Assembly: GCA_013152475.1 (NCBI GenBank)
Contig: JAADGH010000215.1
Span: forward strand, 1-40,474
From: Planctomycetota bacterium
GTDB taxonomy: Bacteria > Planctomycetota > Brocadiia > JAADGH01
Reading direction: 5' to 3'
DNA length: 40,474 bases
The translations under genes and the position numbers were made by a program. The notes under the pieces are model-generated. The model searched no databases, was not told the origin of the DNA, and was given only the letters and a program-made list of their open reading frames with translations. Position 1 is the stretch's first letter, and the number at the start of each line of letters is the position of its first letter. Shown one piece after another: positions 8,884 through 16,767 of this stretch.

Positions 8884-9756
8884 ATGATGAGATTGGCAAG
8901 GATTCGGTGGCAGATGCCGGCTCTTTTGTTGGCGGTGTTTGCCGGGGTCTCTGTGAAGGCCGATGACGATGCGAAAAAGGCGGGGACCGGGAAACAACAG
9001 AAAACTGTTGAGGTGAGCATCGCGTCGCTGACGCCGGCGCAGAAGCTGCAACTGAAGGTGGACGCGCTGGTCACATTGAACGATGTCATCGGCGCGGTGG
9101 CTAAAGAGGCCAAGATGCGTGCGGCGTTGTTGGACCAGTATCTGAACGAAACGGGGCAGATGGAGGCCTATCTCAAGGTCCGGGAAAAAATGCCGAAACG
9201 CCCCATGAAAAGCGCCGATTGGGTCAAGGGACGGGATTCGGACAGGGAGATTCCCCTGACGTTCGAGGACGCCTTTCTCATCGCGGTCGAGCAAGAGCTC
9301 GAAGACCGGGGAGAGGAAATCCGCAAGTCCAATCCAAAGGATACCGACCGCCTGGAGAGGACGGCAAAGGCTCATCTCCAAATGGCGAAAAAGCGTTTCG
9401 GTGAAACCATCGTCGAAATGATGGAAGTGGAACGGAAGATAGATTTCCTCCGAAGTCAACAGCAGTGGGAAAAGCTCATTGTCTGGGCCAAGGCAGAAGT
9501 GGCGCGCCAGAAGGCGGAGAAGGAAAAACAGAAAGAAAAAAACCGGAAAGAAAAAATCGGGAAAAAAGAAGAAGCCAGACAACAACAGCAAGAACGAGCC
9601 GAACTGGCCAGACAAAGAAGAATCGAATCGATCGAGCGGAAATGGCAGCGCCGCACGGAGGCCTACCAACTCCGCACCGACCGGGTCCGAGCGAAGATCG
9701 GCACGTCCTATCCCTGGACGTGGCGCCCGTCTTCCGGCAATCGGTGGTGGGAATAG
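8884..9756 (+). CDS. exported Lys/Glu/Arg-rich coiled-coil protein, unknown function
   Basis: A 290-residue protein with an N-terminal signal peptide (MMRLARIRW followed by a hydrophobic run ending near SVKA-DDD). The middle is helical. Residues ~185-265 are an extreme Lys/Glu/Arg/Gln-rich helix (for example EKEKQKEKNRKEKIGKKEEA), likely a single long coiled coil. No family was recognised. ATG 8884 or 8887 lies just after the site AAAGGA (8874-8879). It sits 56 bases after the zinc-finger protein and 9 bases before the next gene, so it belongs to a run of exported proteins probably expressed together. Confidence 0.75.
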   Translation: MMRLARIRWQMPALLLAVFAGVSVKADDDAKKAGTGKQQKTVEVSIASLTPAQKLQLKVDALVTLNDVIGAVAKEAKMRAALLDQYLNETGQMEAYLKVREKMPKRPMKSADWVKGRDSDREIPLTFEDAFLIAVEQELEDRGEEIRKSNPKDTDRLERTAKAHLQMAKKRFGETIVEMMEVERKIDFLRSQQQWEKLIVWAKAEVARQKAEKEKQKEKNRKEKIGKKEEARQQQQERAELARQRRIESIERKWQRRTEAYQLRTDRVRAKIGTSYPWTWRPSSGNRWWE

Positions 9757-9765
9757 GAGGTCGGA

Positions 9766-10623
9766 ATGAAAAAAAGGTGTTGCGCAGCGTTTGTCCTGCC
9801 GCTTGCCCTGGTCCTTGGTTGGACGCTTCGGTCTGTGACGGCGCAGGATGAGAGTGACCTTCACGTCAGATGGGGGGAGGACTACTGCACGCTGAGTTTT
9901 ACATTCCTCGGCCAGCAGATCGAGTATCCCCAGCACATGCTCAAGACGAAGTTCCCTCCGGCCGGTAAGGAGCCGGAGTTCCACTTCGAGAAAAACTGGC
10001 CGATTGTGGCGATGGTCGCCCGATGGACGGCGTCGGTCAAGGGCTGGCCCGAGAAGTATCGCTCGGATGCGGTTGATCTGATCCTGATGTATGTCTGCGA
10101 CGCACAAATGTATGAGAACATCTATCCTGACGTCATCCGCTCGTCGAAGTTCACGTTTCCCCCGGAGTTTCTCAAGGAGGCGGCCAACCCGGGATACAAA
10201 CTGGCCGAGACGATGCGCGGCAAGGAAATCGGGTATGAGGTCAAGGCGCGGGGGGGATTTGGCGCCAGCGACTACAAAATCAGGACGAGGATCCGAACCG
10301 GCCTGAGCAAAGACGAAAAAACAGTGTTCTACTATGACAAACCGGAATATATCAGCGACCACCTCAAGACGCGGCAGTACATTTTCGCCGCATATGATGC
10401 GGGCGACTATATACACTTCGAGGCGAGACTGTTGTGCGCCTGTGCGCCGCGCCGTACGTTCCGAGGCGAAGCGATGCGGCGGGTGGAGGCGGACAGCATG
10501 TATTTTGTCCGGCGAATCTACGAGGTCCTTGACGACGCGCCTACACTTGAGGAGATCGAGACGTACTTGAAAATGGTGCGCGAGGGTCGCCAATCCGTCC
10601 GGTCCCTTTTGAAAAAGAGGTAG
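9766..10623 (+). CDS. exported protein of unknown function
   Basis: A 285-residue protein with a clear signal peptide (MKKRCCAAFVLPLALVLGWT, cleavage near VTA-QDE). The mature part is mixed alpha/beta with many aromatic residues and Cys pairs such as LLCACAPRR. No known domain was recognised. The start is well supported: ATG 9766 has AGGAGG at 9755-9760, 5 bases upstream, and the site overlaps the previous stop at 9754-9756. The close spacing on both sides suggests it is co-transcribed with its neighbours. It could be an enzyme or a structural periplasmic protein; nothing in the sequence decides. Confidence 0.75.
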   Translation: MKKRCCAAFVLPLALVLGWTLRSVTAQDESDLHVRWGEDYCTLSFTFLGQQIEYPQHMLKTKFPPAGKEPEFHFEKNWPIVAMVARWTASVKGWPEKYRSDAVDLILMYVCDAQMYENIYPDVIRSSKFTFPPEFLKEAANPGYKLAETMRGKEIGYEVKARGGFGASDYKIRTRIRTGLSKDEKTVFYYDKPEYISDHLKTRQYIFAAYDAGDYIHFEARLLCACAPRRTFRGEAMRRVEADSMYFVRRIYEVLDDAPTLEEIETYLKMVREGRQSVRSLLKKR

Positions 10624-10716
10624 ACGGGAAAGGAGGAGGAATTGATGCGTAGGCCGGTCAGCCTCAAAACAGGCAACAACAATGGAGAACCATGTGGAGT
10701 TAATCGGGAGGATATA

Positions 10717-11640
10717 ATGCGATACAAAAAGTATACGTGGATGACAATACTGACGTTGGGTGTGGCATGTGTCTTTGGTCTGGGAAACAGCATGGCCCAG
10801 GAGGCCAGCGCACATGCCAACGACGAACAGGCCATCCGGCAGGCCGTTCAGGAGTATGTCAAGGCCTTCAACAACCGTGACATCAAGGCGATTGTCGCGC
10901 AGTGCACGGAAGACGTGGACTACATCGATGAAACAGGACGGGCCGTTCGCGGGCGCGACGCTCTTGCGAAGGATTTCGAGCGCTTTTTTAAAGAAAACCG
11001 CGGCAGAAAGATCCGCGTCGCTGTCGAATCCATTCAATTCGTCAAACCGGACGTGGCGGTTGTGGACGGCGTCGCACAACGTATGCCCCCTCCTGTGGGC
11101 AAGCCGGTCAAAGGGAGATACACGGCGGTCCGAGTGAAGCAGGACGGCAAGTGGCTGGTGGCAAGCGTTCGCGAAGGAGTTCAGGAAACACCCACCAACT
11201 ATGACTATCTGAAAGAACTGGAATGGATGGTCGGCGACTGGATCGACAAGGACGAAACCTCCTCCATTCGATCCTCGGTCCGCTGGAGCAAGAACAAGAA
11301 CTTTATCCTTCGAACGCTAACGGTGAACTCAGAAGGCCAGGAGATCTTGAGTGTTACGCAGCGCATCGGATGGGACCCGGCGCGCAATCAAATCAAGAGC
11401 TGGGTTTTCGACTCCGACGGCGGTGCGTTCGAGGGCCTGTGGGTCAGGGACGGCAACAAATGGATTGTGCGGGTTACCGGCGTCCTGCAGGACGGTGCGA
11501 AGGCGTCGGCGACCAACACATATACGCTGATCGACAACGACACGTTCACCTTCCAATCGAGAAACCGCGTGGTGGACGAGGAACCCGTGGCCGACATCGA
11601 AGAAGTCAAAATCAAAAGGCTACCGCCGGGGGTGAAATAG
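10717..11640 (+). CDS. exported SnoaL/DUF4440-like plus lipocalin-like protein
   Basis: A 307-residue protein with a signal peptide (residues 1-27, ending SMAQ-EAS). Residues ~36-155 match the SnoaL-like/DUF4440 cone fold: DEQAIRQAVQEYVKAFNNRD, then repeated strands ending DGKWLVASV. Residues ~165-300 begin with LEWMVGDWIDKDE, the entry of a lipocalin-like beta barrel, and end with an IEEVKIKRL strand. This pairing is often annotated SgcJ/EcaC-family in planctomycete genomes, with no assigned reaction. ATG 10717 is preferred over 10642 because GGAGG (10707-10711) lies 5 bases upstream and the longer form hides the signal peptide. It lies directly before the Arg/Pro-rich surface protein, an arrangement I associate with planctomycetes. 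Confidence 0.75.
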   Translation: MRYKKYTWMTILTLGVACVFGLGNSMAQEASAHANDEQAIRQAVQEYVKAFNNRDIKAIVAQCTEDVDYIDETGRAVRGRDALAKDFERFFKENRGRKIRVAVESIQFVKPDVAVVDGVAQRMPPPVGKPVKGRYTAVRVKQDGKWLVASVREGVQETPTNYDYLKELEWMVGDWIDKDETSSIRSSVRWSKNKNFILRTLTVNSEGQEILSVTQRIGWDPARNQIKSWVFDSDGGAFEGLWVRDGNKWIVRVTGVLQDGAKASATNTYTLIDNDTFTFQSRNRVVDEEPVADIEEVKIKRLPPGVK

Positions 11641-11688
11641 GGTGTGCTCAGAGTCAGATCGCATCCGTCCAAACCAGGAGAAGAAACC

Positions 11689-13299
11689 ATGATCAAGCGC
11701 ACGTGCATTCCCATTATAACAGCACTTCTGCTTTTTTTAGCGCCCCCAACCACCTTCGGCCAGGGTCGTGGCGGCCGAGGCGGTGGCCGCAGAGGAGGAG
11801 GCGGCGGCCGCAGGGGAGGCGGACGCGCGCCCTCACGCGGCAGAAGCCGGGGACGATCCGTCAACCGGAGTCCGTCCATGAGCCGCTCGCGGTCCAGATC
11901 GCGGCGGCCCGTTAGTCGGCGTCCATCGCCGAGCCGTTCGCGGCCGAGTTCACGGCGACCGGTTAACCGCAGTCCATCCATGAGCCGCACCCGCCCCAGC
12001 TCGCGGCCGGCGCGCACTCGGCCCTCATCAAGACCGAGCACGTCTCGCCCCACGACGAGACCTGCAACAAGACCCGGGCTGACGCCCGGAGGCCGACCGG
12101 GACTGAAACCGGGATCGGGCACTCGCCCCGGGTTGAAACCCGGCTTCGGAACGCAACCCGGACTCAGGCCGGGTGGGGGCCGTCCGGCGCAGCTCCCCAG
12201 CGGAAGACCGGGATCAAGGCCGGGAAGCCGACCCGGACTCAAACCGGGAGGGGATCGTCCCGCACAGTTGCCCAGCCGACCCGGATTTGGTAATCGGCCA
12301 GGCAGGCCGGGAGGAGATCGCCCCGTGCACTTGCCAAGCCGACCAGGATTGAAACCCGGAGGAGGCAGGCCGGGATGGAAACCGGGACAGGGACCGAACC
12401 GCCCCGGACGCTGGCCCTCGCGGCCCGGCTATTGGCACGGATATGGGCCGACATACAATGTCCACTACAGAGGCCGCTACCACTGGTATCACTGCGGCTA
12501 TCGCCCGTGGGCCTGGGCCACCTGGGGTGGGGTCTGCGCCTGGATCGGGTACACGTCTCGACCTGTATACTACAACTATGTCGTCGTGGATGGCGCCGTT
12601 TACAACGGCGAGACGGAGGTCGCTCCGGCCGCTGACTACGCGGAGCAGGCCACGGAGATCGCCGACGCCGCACAGCCGACGGCGGAAGACGTGGACTGGA
12701 TGCCCCTCGGCATCTTCGGCGTTACGCCGAAGCAAGGCGACGAGGTCCAGGTGACGGTCCAACTTGCTGCGACCAAGGACGGCACAATCGGCGGCACATA
12801 CGAGAACACGGCAGAGAACGTCGTGCTCGCGCTGCAGGGATCGATTGACAAGACGACCCAGCGCGCCGCATGGAAGGTCGGCGAGGAAGATGCCATTGTC
12901 ATGGAGACCGGACTCGACAACCTGACCAAGGACGTCTCCACCGTGTTGCTTCATTTTCCGGGTGGTGTCACCGAGGCGTGGGTCATGACGCGCATGGACA
13001 AGGAGACGGCGAAGAAAATGGAAGCGGTGGTCGAAGGCAACACCAAGCTGCGGAAGGAGTTGGCCGAGTCGGCCAGGCAGCTCGAAGGCACGCTTGACGA
13101 CCTGTGGAAGAGCTACCTCGCCCTGCCGAACGAGGTGTTTGAAGGGGATGATGTGCCTGATGTTGAGGCGCTTAAAAAGGCCCTGGGCCACTTCGACCTG
13201 GCCAAAGGGAACGAACAGTGTCGCGAGATGGTCGAGAAACCGGAGTTTCAGAAGACGCGCGAGCTTTTGGAGCGATATATCAAGGAACTGTCGTCCTGA
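11689..13299 (+). CDS. exported Arg/Gly/Ser/Pro-repeat protein with C-terminal globular domain
   Basis: A 536-residue protein in distinct zones. Residues 1-24 are a signal peptide ending TTFG-Q. Residues 26-47 are RGG/GGR repeats. Residues ~48-122 are Arg-Ser repeats like eukaryotic RS domains (SRSRSRSRR; VNRSPSMSR occurs twice, 34 residues apart). Residues ~123-247 are imperfect RPGLKPGG/RPAQLPS repeats, extremely basic. Residues ~248-300 are Tyr/Trp/His-rich. Residues ~340-430 form a beta domain beginning WMPLGIFGVTPKQGD, and the rest is helical. The aromatic and globular parts resemble planctomycete proteins annotated as mu-protocadherin-like cell-surface proteins. ATG 11689 follows AGGAG (11676-11680). 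A basic surface protein binding acidic polymers (DNA, LPS, exopolysaccharide) is a reasonable guess, not shown. Confidence 0.8.
   Translation: MIKRTCIPIITALLLFLAPPTTFGQGRGGRGGGRRGGGGGRRGGGRAPSRGRSRGRSVNRSPSMSRSRSRSRRPVSRRPSPSRSRPSSRRPVNRSPSMSRTRPSSRPARTRPSSRPSTSRPTTRPATRPGLTPGGRPGLKPGSGTRPGLKPGFGTQPGLRPGGGRPAQLPSGRPGSRPGSRPGLKPGGDRPAQLPSRPGFGNRPGRPGGDRPVHLPSRPGLKPGGGRPGWKPGQGPNRPGRWPSRPGYWHGYGPTYNVHYRGRYHWYHCGYRPWAWATWGGVCAWIGYTSRPVYYNYVVVDGAVYNGETEVAPAADYAEQATEIADAAQPTAEDVDWMPLGIFGVTPKQGDEVQVTVQLAATKDGTIGGTYENTAENVVLALQGSIDKTTQRAAWKVGEEDAIVMETGLDNLTKDVSTVLLHFPGGVTEAWVMTRMDKETAKKMEAVVEGNTKLRKELAESARQLEGTLDDLWKSYLALPNEVFEGDDVPDVEALKKALGHFDLAKGNEQCREMVEKPEFQKTRELLERYIKELSS
11763..12430 (+). repeat. 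GC-rich low-complexity repeat tract encoding RG, RS and RPG repeats
   Basis: About 670 bases within the preceding gene consist of short degenerate repeats: GGC/CGA-rich RGG units, then Arg-Ser units, then about eight imperfect RPGLKPG-type units of 7-16 codons. The repeat DNA has diverged at synonymous positions, so the amino-acid pattern appears selected rather than freshly duplicated. Confidence 0.75.
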
Positions 13300-13348
13300 G
13301 GCTGGAAGCGACGGCAGACTGTCGCAAAAACGAAAGCAAGGTGACCGG

Positions 13349-13783
13349 ATGTCAAAGGGTACTGTGTCGATGTTGAAGCTGTTTGCGCTGGTTGGGATTG
13401 TTGCAGCCTGCGGCTGCGCGGCTGTTGTCGTGTCCAAGGTGCTGCTGTCCCACTCCCACACGGAGTCGGTCGACAGCGCAACGGTGCAGGTGGCCAAGTC
13501 CGCAGACGAAGTGTATGCGGCCGAAGTGCGCGTGATCGAAGGTCGCTCTGACCTGAAGATCGTCAAGAGGGACCTGTCGGACCATATGGTCGAAGCGGTG
13601 AGGGGGAAGGACCGTATCCGGGTCGATGCCTCTCCCCTTGGGAGCGGATCCACCGGACTGGTGGTGACGGCGAGCGCGGACGGCAAGTGGAAGGGCAAGG
13701 GGGATCTGGCCCTTGATCTGGAGAAGCAGATTTGCGATGAACTCGGCGTGGAGTACACCACCGTCAACATGGCGAGCAAGTAG
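13349..13783 (+). CDS. small lipoprotein, possibly DUF3568-like
   Basis: A 144-residue protein with a lipoprotein signal: hydrophobic residues 8-20 followed by lipobox VAAC (Cys21), then GCAAVVV. The mature part has an ESVDSATVQVAKSADEVYAAE helix and a short alternating beta pattern ending with a C-terminal helix. This is reminiscent of small DUF3568-type lipoproteins, but the match is only by shape. ATG 13349 follows AAGGTGA (13338-13344). It lies 49 bases after the Arg-rich protein and would be lipid-anchored in the envelope, consistent with its exported neighbours. Confidence 0.7.
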   Translation: MSKGTVSMLKLFALVGIVAACGCAAVVVSKVLLSHSHTESVDSATVQVAKSADEVYAAEVRVIEGRSDLKIVKRDLSDHMVEAVRGKDRIRVDASPLGSGSTGLVVTASADGKWKGKGDLALDLEKQICDELGVEYTTVNMASK

Positions 13784-13835
13784 GATCCGAGAACCCAGAC
13801 AGGACACGACAAGCGGATGAGGGTGACATGACCTG

Positions 13836-14708
13836 ATGAGCAAGAACGGGGATAACGCACAAAACAAGAACGCGGCTCAAGCAGAACCGGATGAAGTGAA
13901 ACCACCCTCATGGGTTGAACGGCACTTCGGGTCCCACTATGTCTTCATGCTTGTGTCGCTTCTCCTTCTGTCCTTTTTGCTGCCGATCGTGGGCGACCCC
14001 GCAAGGCTCTTTGGTATCAGCGTGTTTGATATCTGCATCTGCGCTATCCTCATCAGCGCTGTCAGGGCCGTGGCAGAAACGCGTCGGGCTACGATTATAG
14101 CCCTGGCCGTAGTGATCCCCATGCTCATTCTCACTGGCATATCCAACCTTGTACCGAGCAAACCGATTGATTTCGTCGAGCACATCCTCTTTGCGATCTT
14201 CTTTGCCTTCACGATGTGTGTTATCCTGCGCGATGTGCTGAGCGCTGGAAAGATCACAGGGCACAAGATCGTCGGCGCGATATGCGTGTACCTCTTTCTC
14301 GGAATCATCTGGGGATTCCTGTATTCGCTGACGGAAATGCTTTCCCCCGGTTCGTTCAGTGCCGCAGGGGTGACGGTTACCGGCGATGCAGCCGTCCCGC
14401 GCCGTCTCTACTTCTCGCACATTACCTACTATAGCTTTGTCACCCTCAGCACGCTCGGCTATGGGGACATCGTCCCAGTCAAGCCGGTATCGCGCATGCT
14501 CTCGTGGATGGAGGCGGTAACCGGGCAGCTCTACATCGCCATCCTCATCGCACGGCTGGTTGCTTTGCACGTCACACAGACAAGCGGTTGGGACACCCAT
14601 GGGGACTGGCGCAGCCCACGTACCCATGCCGGGACAAACGAACGCGTTCACGATCACGCCAGTCCCTTTGTGGGCGGAGGTTCCGAACCAGACAAGGAGG
14701 ATTCATGA
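13836..14708 (+). CDS. six-helix potassium-channel-like protein
   Basis: A 290-residue inner-membrane protein. Hydrophobic helices lie at about 34-53, 60-80, 85-103, 112-133 and 143-166, then a pore loop at 195-211 with the filter TLGYGD (206-211), and a last helix at 225-247. This is the layout of voltage-gated-like or Kch-type K+ channels, although no Arg-rich S4 voltage sensor is evident. The cytoplasmic tail is short and His/Asp-rich, without an RCK/TrkA-N domain. Its TGA overlaps the next ATG (ATGA at 14705-14708), tightly coupling it to the DUF389 protein. It probably conducts K+; gating is unknown. Confidence 0.85.
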   Translation: MSKNGDNAQNKNAAQAEPDEVKPPSWVERHFGSHYVFMLVSLLLLSFLLPIVGDPARLFGISVFDICICAILISAVRAVAETRRATIIALAVVIPMLILTGISNLVPSKPIDFVEHILFAIFFAFTMCVILRDVLSAGKITGHKIVGAICVYLFLGIIWGFLYSLTEMLSPGSFSAAGVTVTGDAAVPRRLYFSHITYYSFVTLSTLGYGDIVPVKPVSRMLSWMEAVTGQLYIAILIARLVALHVTQTSGWDTHGDWRSPRTHAGTNERVHDHASPFVGGGSEPDKEDS

Positions 14709-16573
14709 CGTCGACTCTTGCCGTAATCACGGTCGCCGCCGAGGCAGAGCCCCTCATTCGATGGGCCGCCCGGTTCGCCAAGACCCGGGGCGGTCCGCTC
14801 ACGGTCGTTCGCTGCGTCACCGGTAAACAGCGGCAGGCCTTTCAACGCGTAACGTCCGACGCAATGGCTCAGACCGACGGGGTAGTTGCGGAGGCTCTAA
14901 GAACGATCCATGAGTCGGACGATCTCGATGCCGAAGTCTTCGCGCTGCAGGACCCCGACCCGGTCAAGGTGCTTTTGGCGGAGATGCGCTCAAGAAACGT
15001 CTCCCTCGTCATCGCGGGCACGGGCGGGCGCTTACCCCAGACGGCCCCCCGCGTCCAACTTGCCAATGGTCTCATGCAGCACGCACCATGCGATGTCCTG
15101 TTGCTCGACACAGGAGACAACCCCGGCGAAAGCTGCAAGCGGATTCTCGTTCCCCTCATGTCCGACTATTCATCATTCGCCCTTCGGAATGCCGTTGACA
15201 TGGCCAAGCGCTGCGGGGGGGTGGTGGCCCCCCTTTGGGTGGGCGCGCGCATCGGCGCCGACTCCCGCGATGTCGCCTCCCGCGAGATGGATTTGGTGCT
15301 GCGAGAGCAGAGCATCGCGGAGTCCGACACGATCAAACCCACGGTCGTCGTCGCCGACGAGCCGAACGGGGCCATTCTGAGTGAGGGTGCAAACTGCGAT
15401 CTCGTCCTCCTCGGGGCCGGGAGCGACCGTATTCTGCGCGACCTCCGCACCGCCTCTGTCGAGGACGAAGTGGCGAGGGCCGACGCGGAACCATCGATCG
15501 GCGTCATCCGTCCGGGGAAATGGAGCGCGTCACGTAGTGGACTGCTGCACGGGCTGCTTCCCAGGCTCAAGGCTGACGACCGGGTGGCCCTCTTCGACCG
15601 AATCCAGGCGGGATCGCGCCTGAACGCCGACTTCGCCATCATGATCAGCCTTTCAACGTCGATTGCCGCTCTCGGCCTGCTCAAAAATTCCACCGCCGTC
15701 CTCATCGGCGCCATGTTGGTTGCCCCGTTGATGACCCCCCTAATCGGACAGGCACTCGCCCTCGTGCAGGGAAACATGCGGCTGTTTCGACGGTCGTTCC
15801 ATGCCATGACCTTCGGCATTGCCTGCGCCCTTGCCCTGTCTATGCTCATCAGTTTCGTTACCCCTGAGAACGAGGCGACCCTCGCGATTCTCGAACGCGG
15901 AACGCCGGACCTCCTCGATCTCTTTGTCGCACTGGTGTCTGGTATCGCCGCGGGCTATGCGTTCTCGCGATCAGGAATCTCAGAGGTTATCGTCGGCGTG
16001 GCCATCGCCACGGCGCTCGTGCCGCCTCTCGCCACTGCCGGCATCACCTTTGCCTCAGGTCGATGGGATATCTCCGCCGGCGCGGCGATTCTTTTTATCA
16101 CAAACCTGGTGGCCATTGTCCTCGGCGCCGCCTTCGTCTTCCGCTCTCTGGGTGTACATGCCACATGGCAGGGAATGAAGTCTCAGAAGTGGCCTTGGGG
16201 GATTGTGCTCGGCCTCATCGCGCTTTCACTCGCACTGATTGAGCCACTGGCTACCCGATTGAGCGATCAGATTCAGATAGGCCAGACGCGCCCCATGGCC
16301 TTTCCCGTATCGAAGCGCATGCTCGACGCCATCCGGCAGAAGGTGTCGGAGCAGCCCGGGATATCCCTGGTCCTCGCTGGCCGCGGCGCAACGGAGGGAA
16401 CCGTGGATGTGGGCATCCTGCTGGCCGCAAACAAGCCCGTCCCGTCCGCTTTTGTCGAGGAACTTACACAGATCGTTCGCCAAATAGCTGGCAGGGATAT
16501 TCGGGTCAAGATCATTGTTGTCCAGCAGGCGCAGATCATCGAGCGCGTACCACCTACTCGTGTCGCTCCTTAA
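14705..16573 (+). CDS. UspA-UspA-DUF389 membrane protein (TIGR00341-like)
   Basis: A 622-residue protein. Two universal-stress-protein-like modules come first (about 1-138 and 143-272; LVIAGTGG and LVLLGAGSDRIL resemble the UspA nucleotide-loop region). A DUF389 membrane domain follows from about 305, with the signature NADFAIMISLSTSIAALGLL then LIGAMLVAPLMTPLIGQAL and several more helices. A soluble C-terminal domain begins near 535. DUF389 proteins are widespread with no proven activity. AAGGAGG at 14695-14701 and the 4-base overlap with the channel gene fix the start. The Usp modules suggest control by nucleotides or stress. Co-expression with a K+ channel suggests a joint role in ion or turgor response, which is inference. 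Confidence 0.88.
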   Translation: MTSTLAVITVAAEAEPLIRWAARFAKTRGGPLTVVRCVTGKQRQAFQRVTSDAMAQTDGVVAEALRTIHESDDLDAEVFALQDPDPVKVLLAEMRSRNVSLVIAGTGGRLPQTAPRVQLANGLMQHAPCDVLLLDTGDNPGESCKRILVPLMSDYSSFALRNAVDMAKRCGGVVAPLWVGARIGADSRDVASREMDLVLREQSIAESDTIKPTVVVADEPNGAILSEGANCDLVLLGAGSDRILRDLRTASVEDEVARADAEPSIGVIRPGKWSASRSGLLHGLLPRLKADDRVALFDRIQAGSRLNADFAIMISLSTSIAALGLLKNSTAVLIGAMLVAPLMTPLIGQALALVQGNMRLFRRSFHAMTFGIACALALSMLISFVTPENEATLAILERGTPDLLDLFVALVSGIAAGYAFSRSGISEVIVGVAIATALVPPLATAGITFASGRWDISAGAAILFITNLVAIVLGAAFVFRSLGVHATWQGMKSQKWPWGIVLGLIALSLALIEPLATRLSDQIQIGQTRPMAFPVSKRMLDAIRQKVSEQPGISLVLAGRGATEGTVDVGILLAANKPVPSAFVEELTQIVRQIAGRDIRVKIIVVQQAQIIERVPPTRVAP

Positions 16574-16767
16574 GACTCGTCGCCGTGAAAGTGAAGCCGT
16601 TTCATCGTGCGGTGCGAGATCATTCCCGGCGAATATTCGGGGGCAATTGTAGGTTCTTGCAAGAGTGGTTCATCTCTCTGTCCGAGTCCCGCGCGAGCAT
16701 ATCTGTGTGGGTTCAGGCGGTGTGCAGGGCCAAATCGGGCAGGCCGACTATGTTTCCGCAACAGGGA
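16574..16767. other. convergent intergenic region between DUF389 gene and rnfB
   Basis: 194 bases separate two convergent genes. A bidirectional terminator would be expected, but no strong stem followed by a T-run is visible. The only noticeable symmetry is the CGAATATTCG palindrome near 16636-16645 inside a CCCG/CGGG context. No gene is supported. Confidence 0.4.

Noticed and set aside
8440-11079. An 879-codon minus-strand open frame across the exported-protein cluster
   Set aside because: It crosses four + strand genes that each have signal peptides and ribosome sites, and its own product is compositionally odd with no motif.
11763-12430. CRISPR-like or VNTR array
   Set aside because: The repeats are degenerate, vary in length and keep the reading frame; they encode protein repeats and have no unique spacers.
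13300-13348. GCGAC/GTCGC small stem followed by AAAAA as a terminator
   Set aside because: The stem is only 5 bp, the run is A rather than T on the coding strand, and the next gene's ribosome site follows immediately.
16574-16767. A bidirectional terminator between the convergent genes
   Set aside because: No stem of useful length with a T-run was found; only the short CGAATATTCG palindrome is present.
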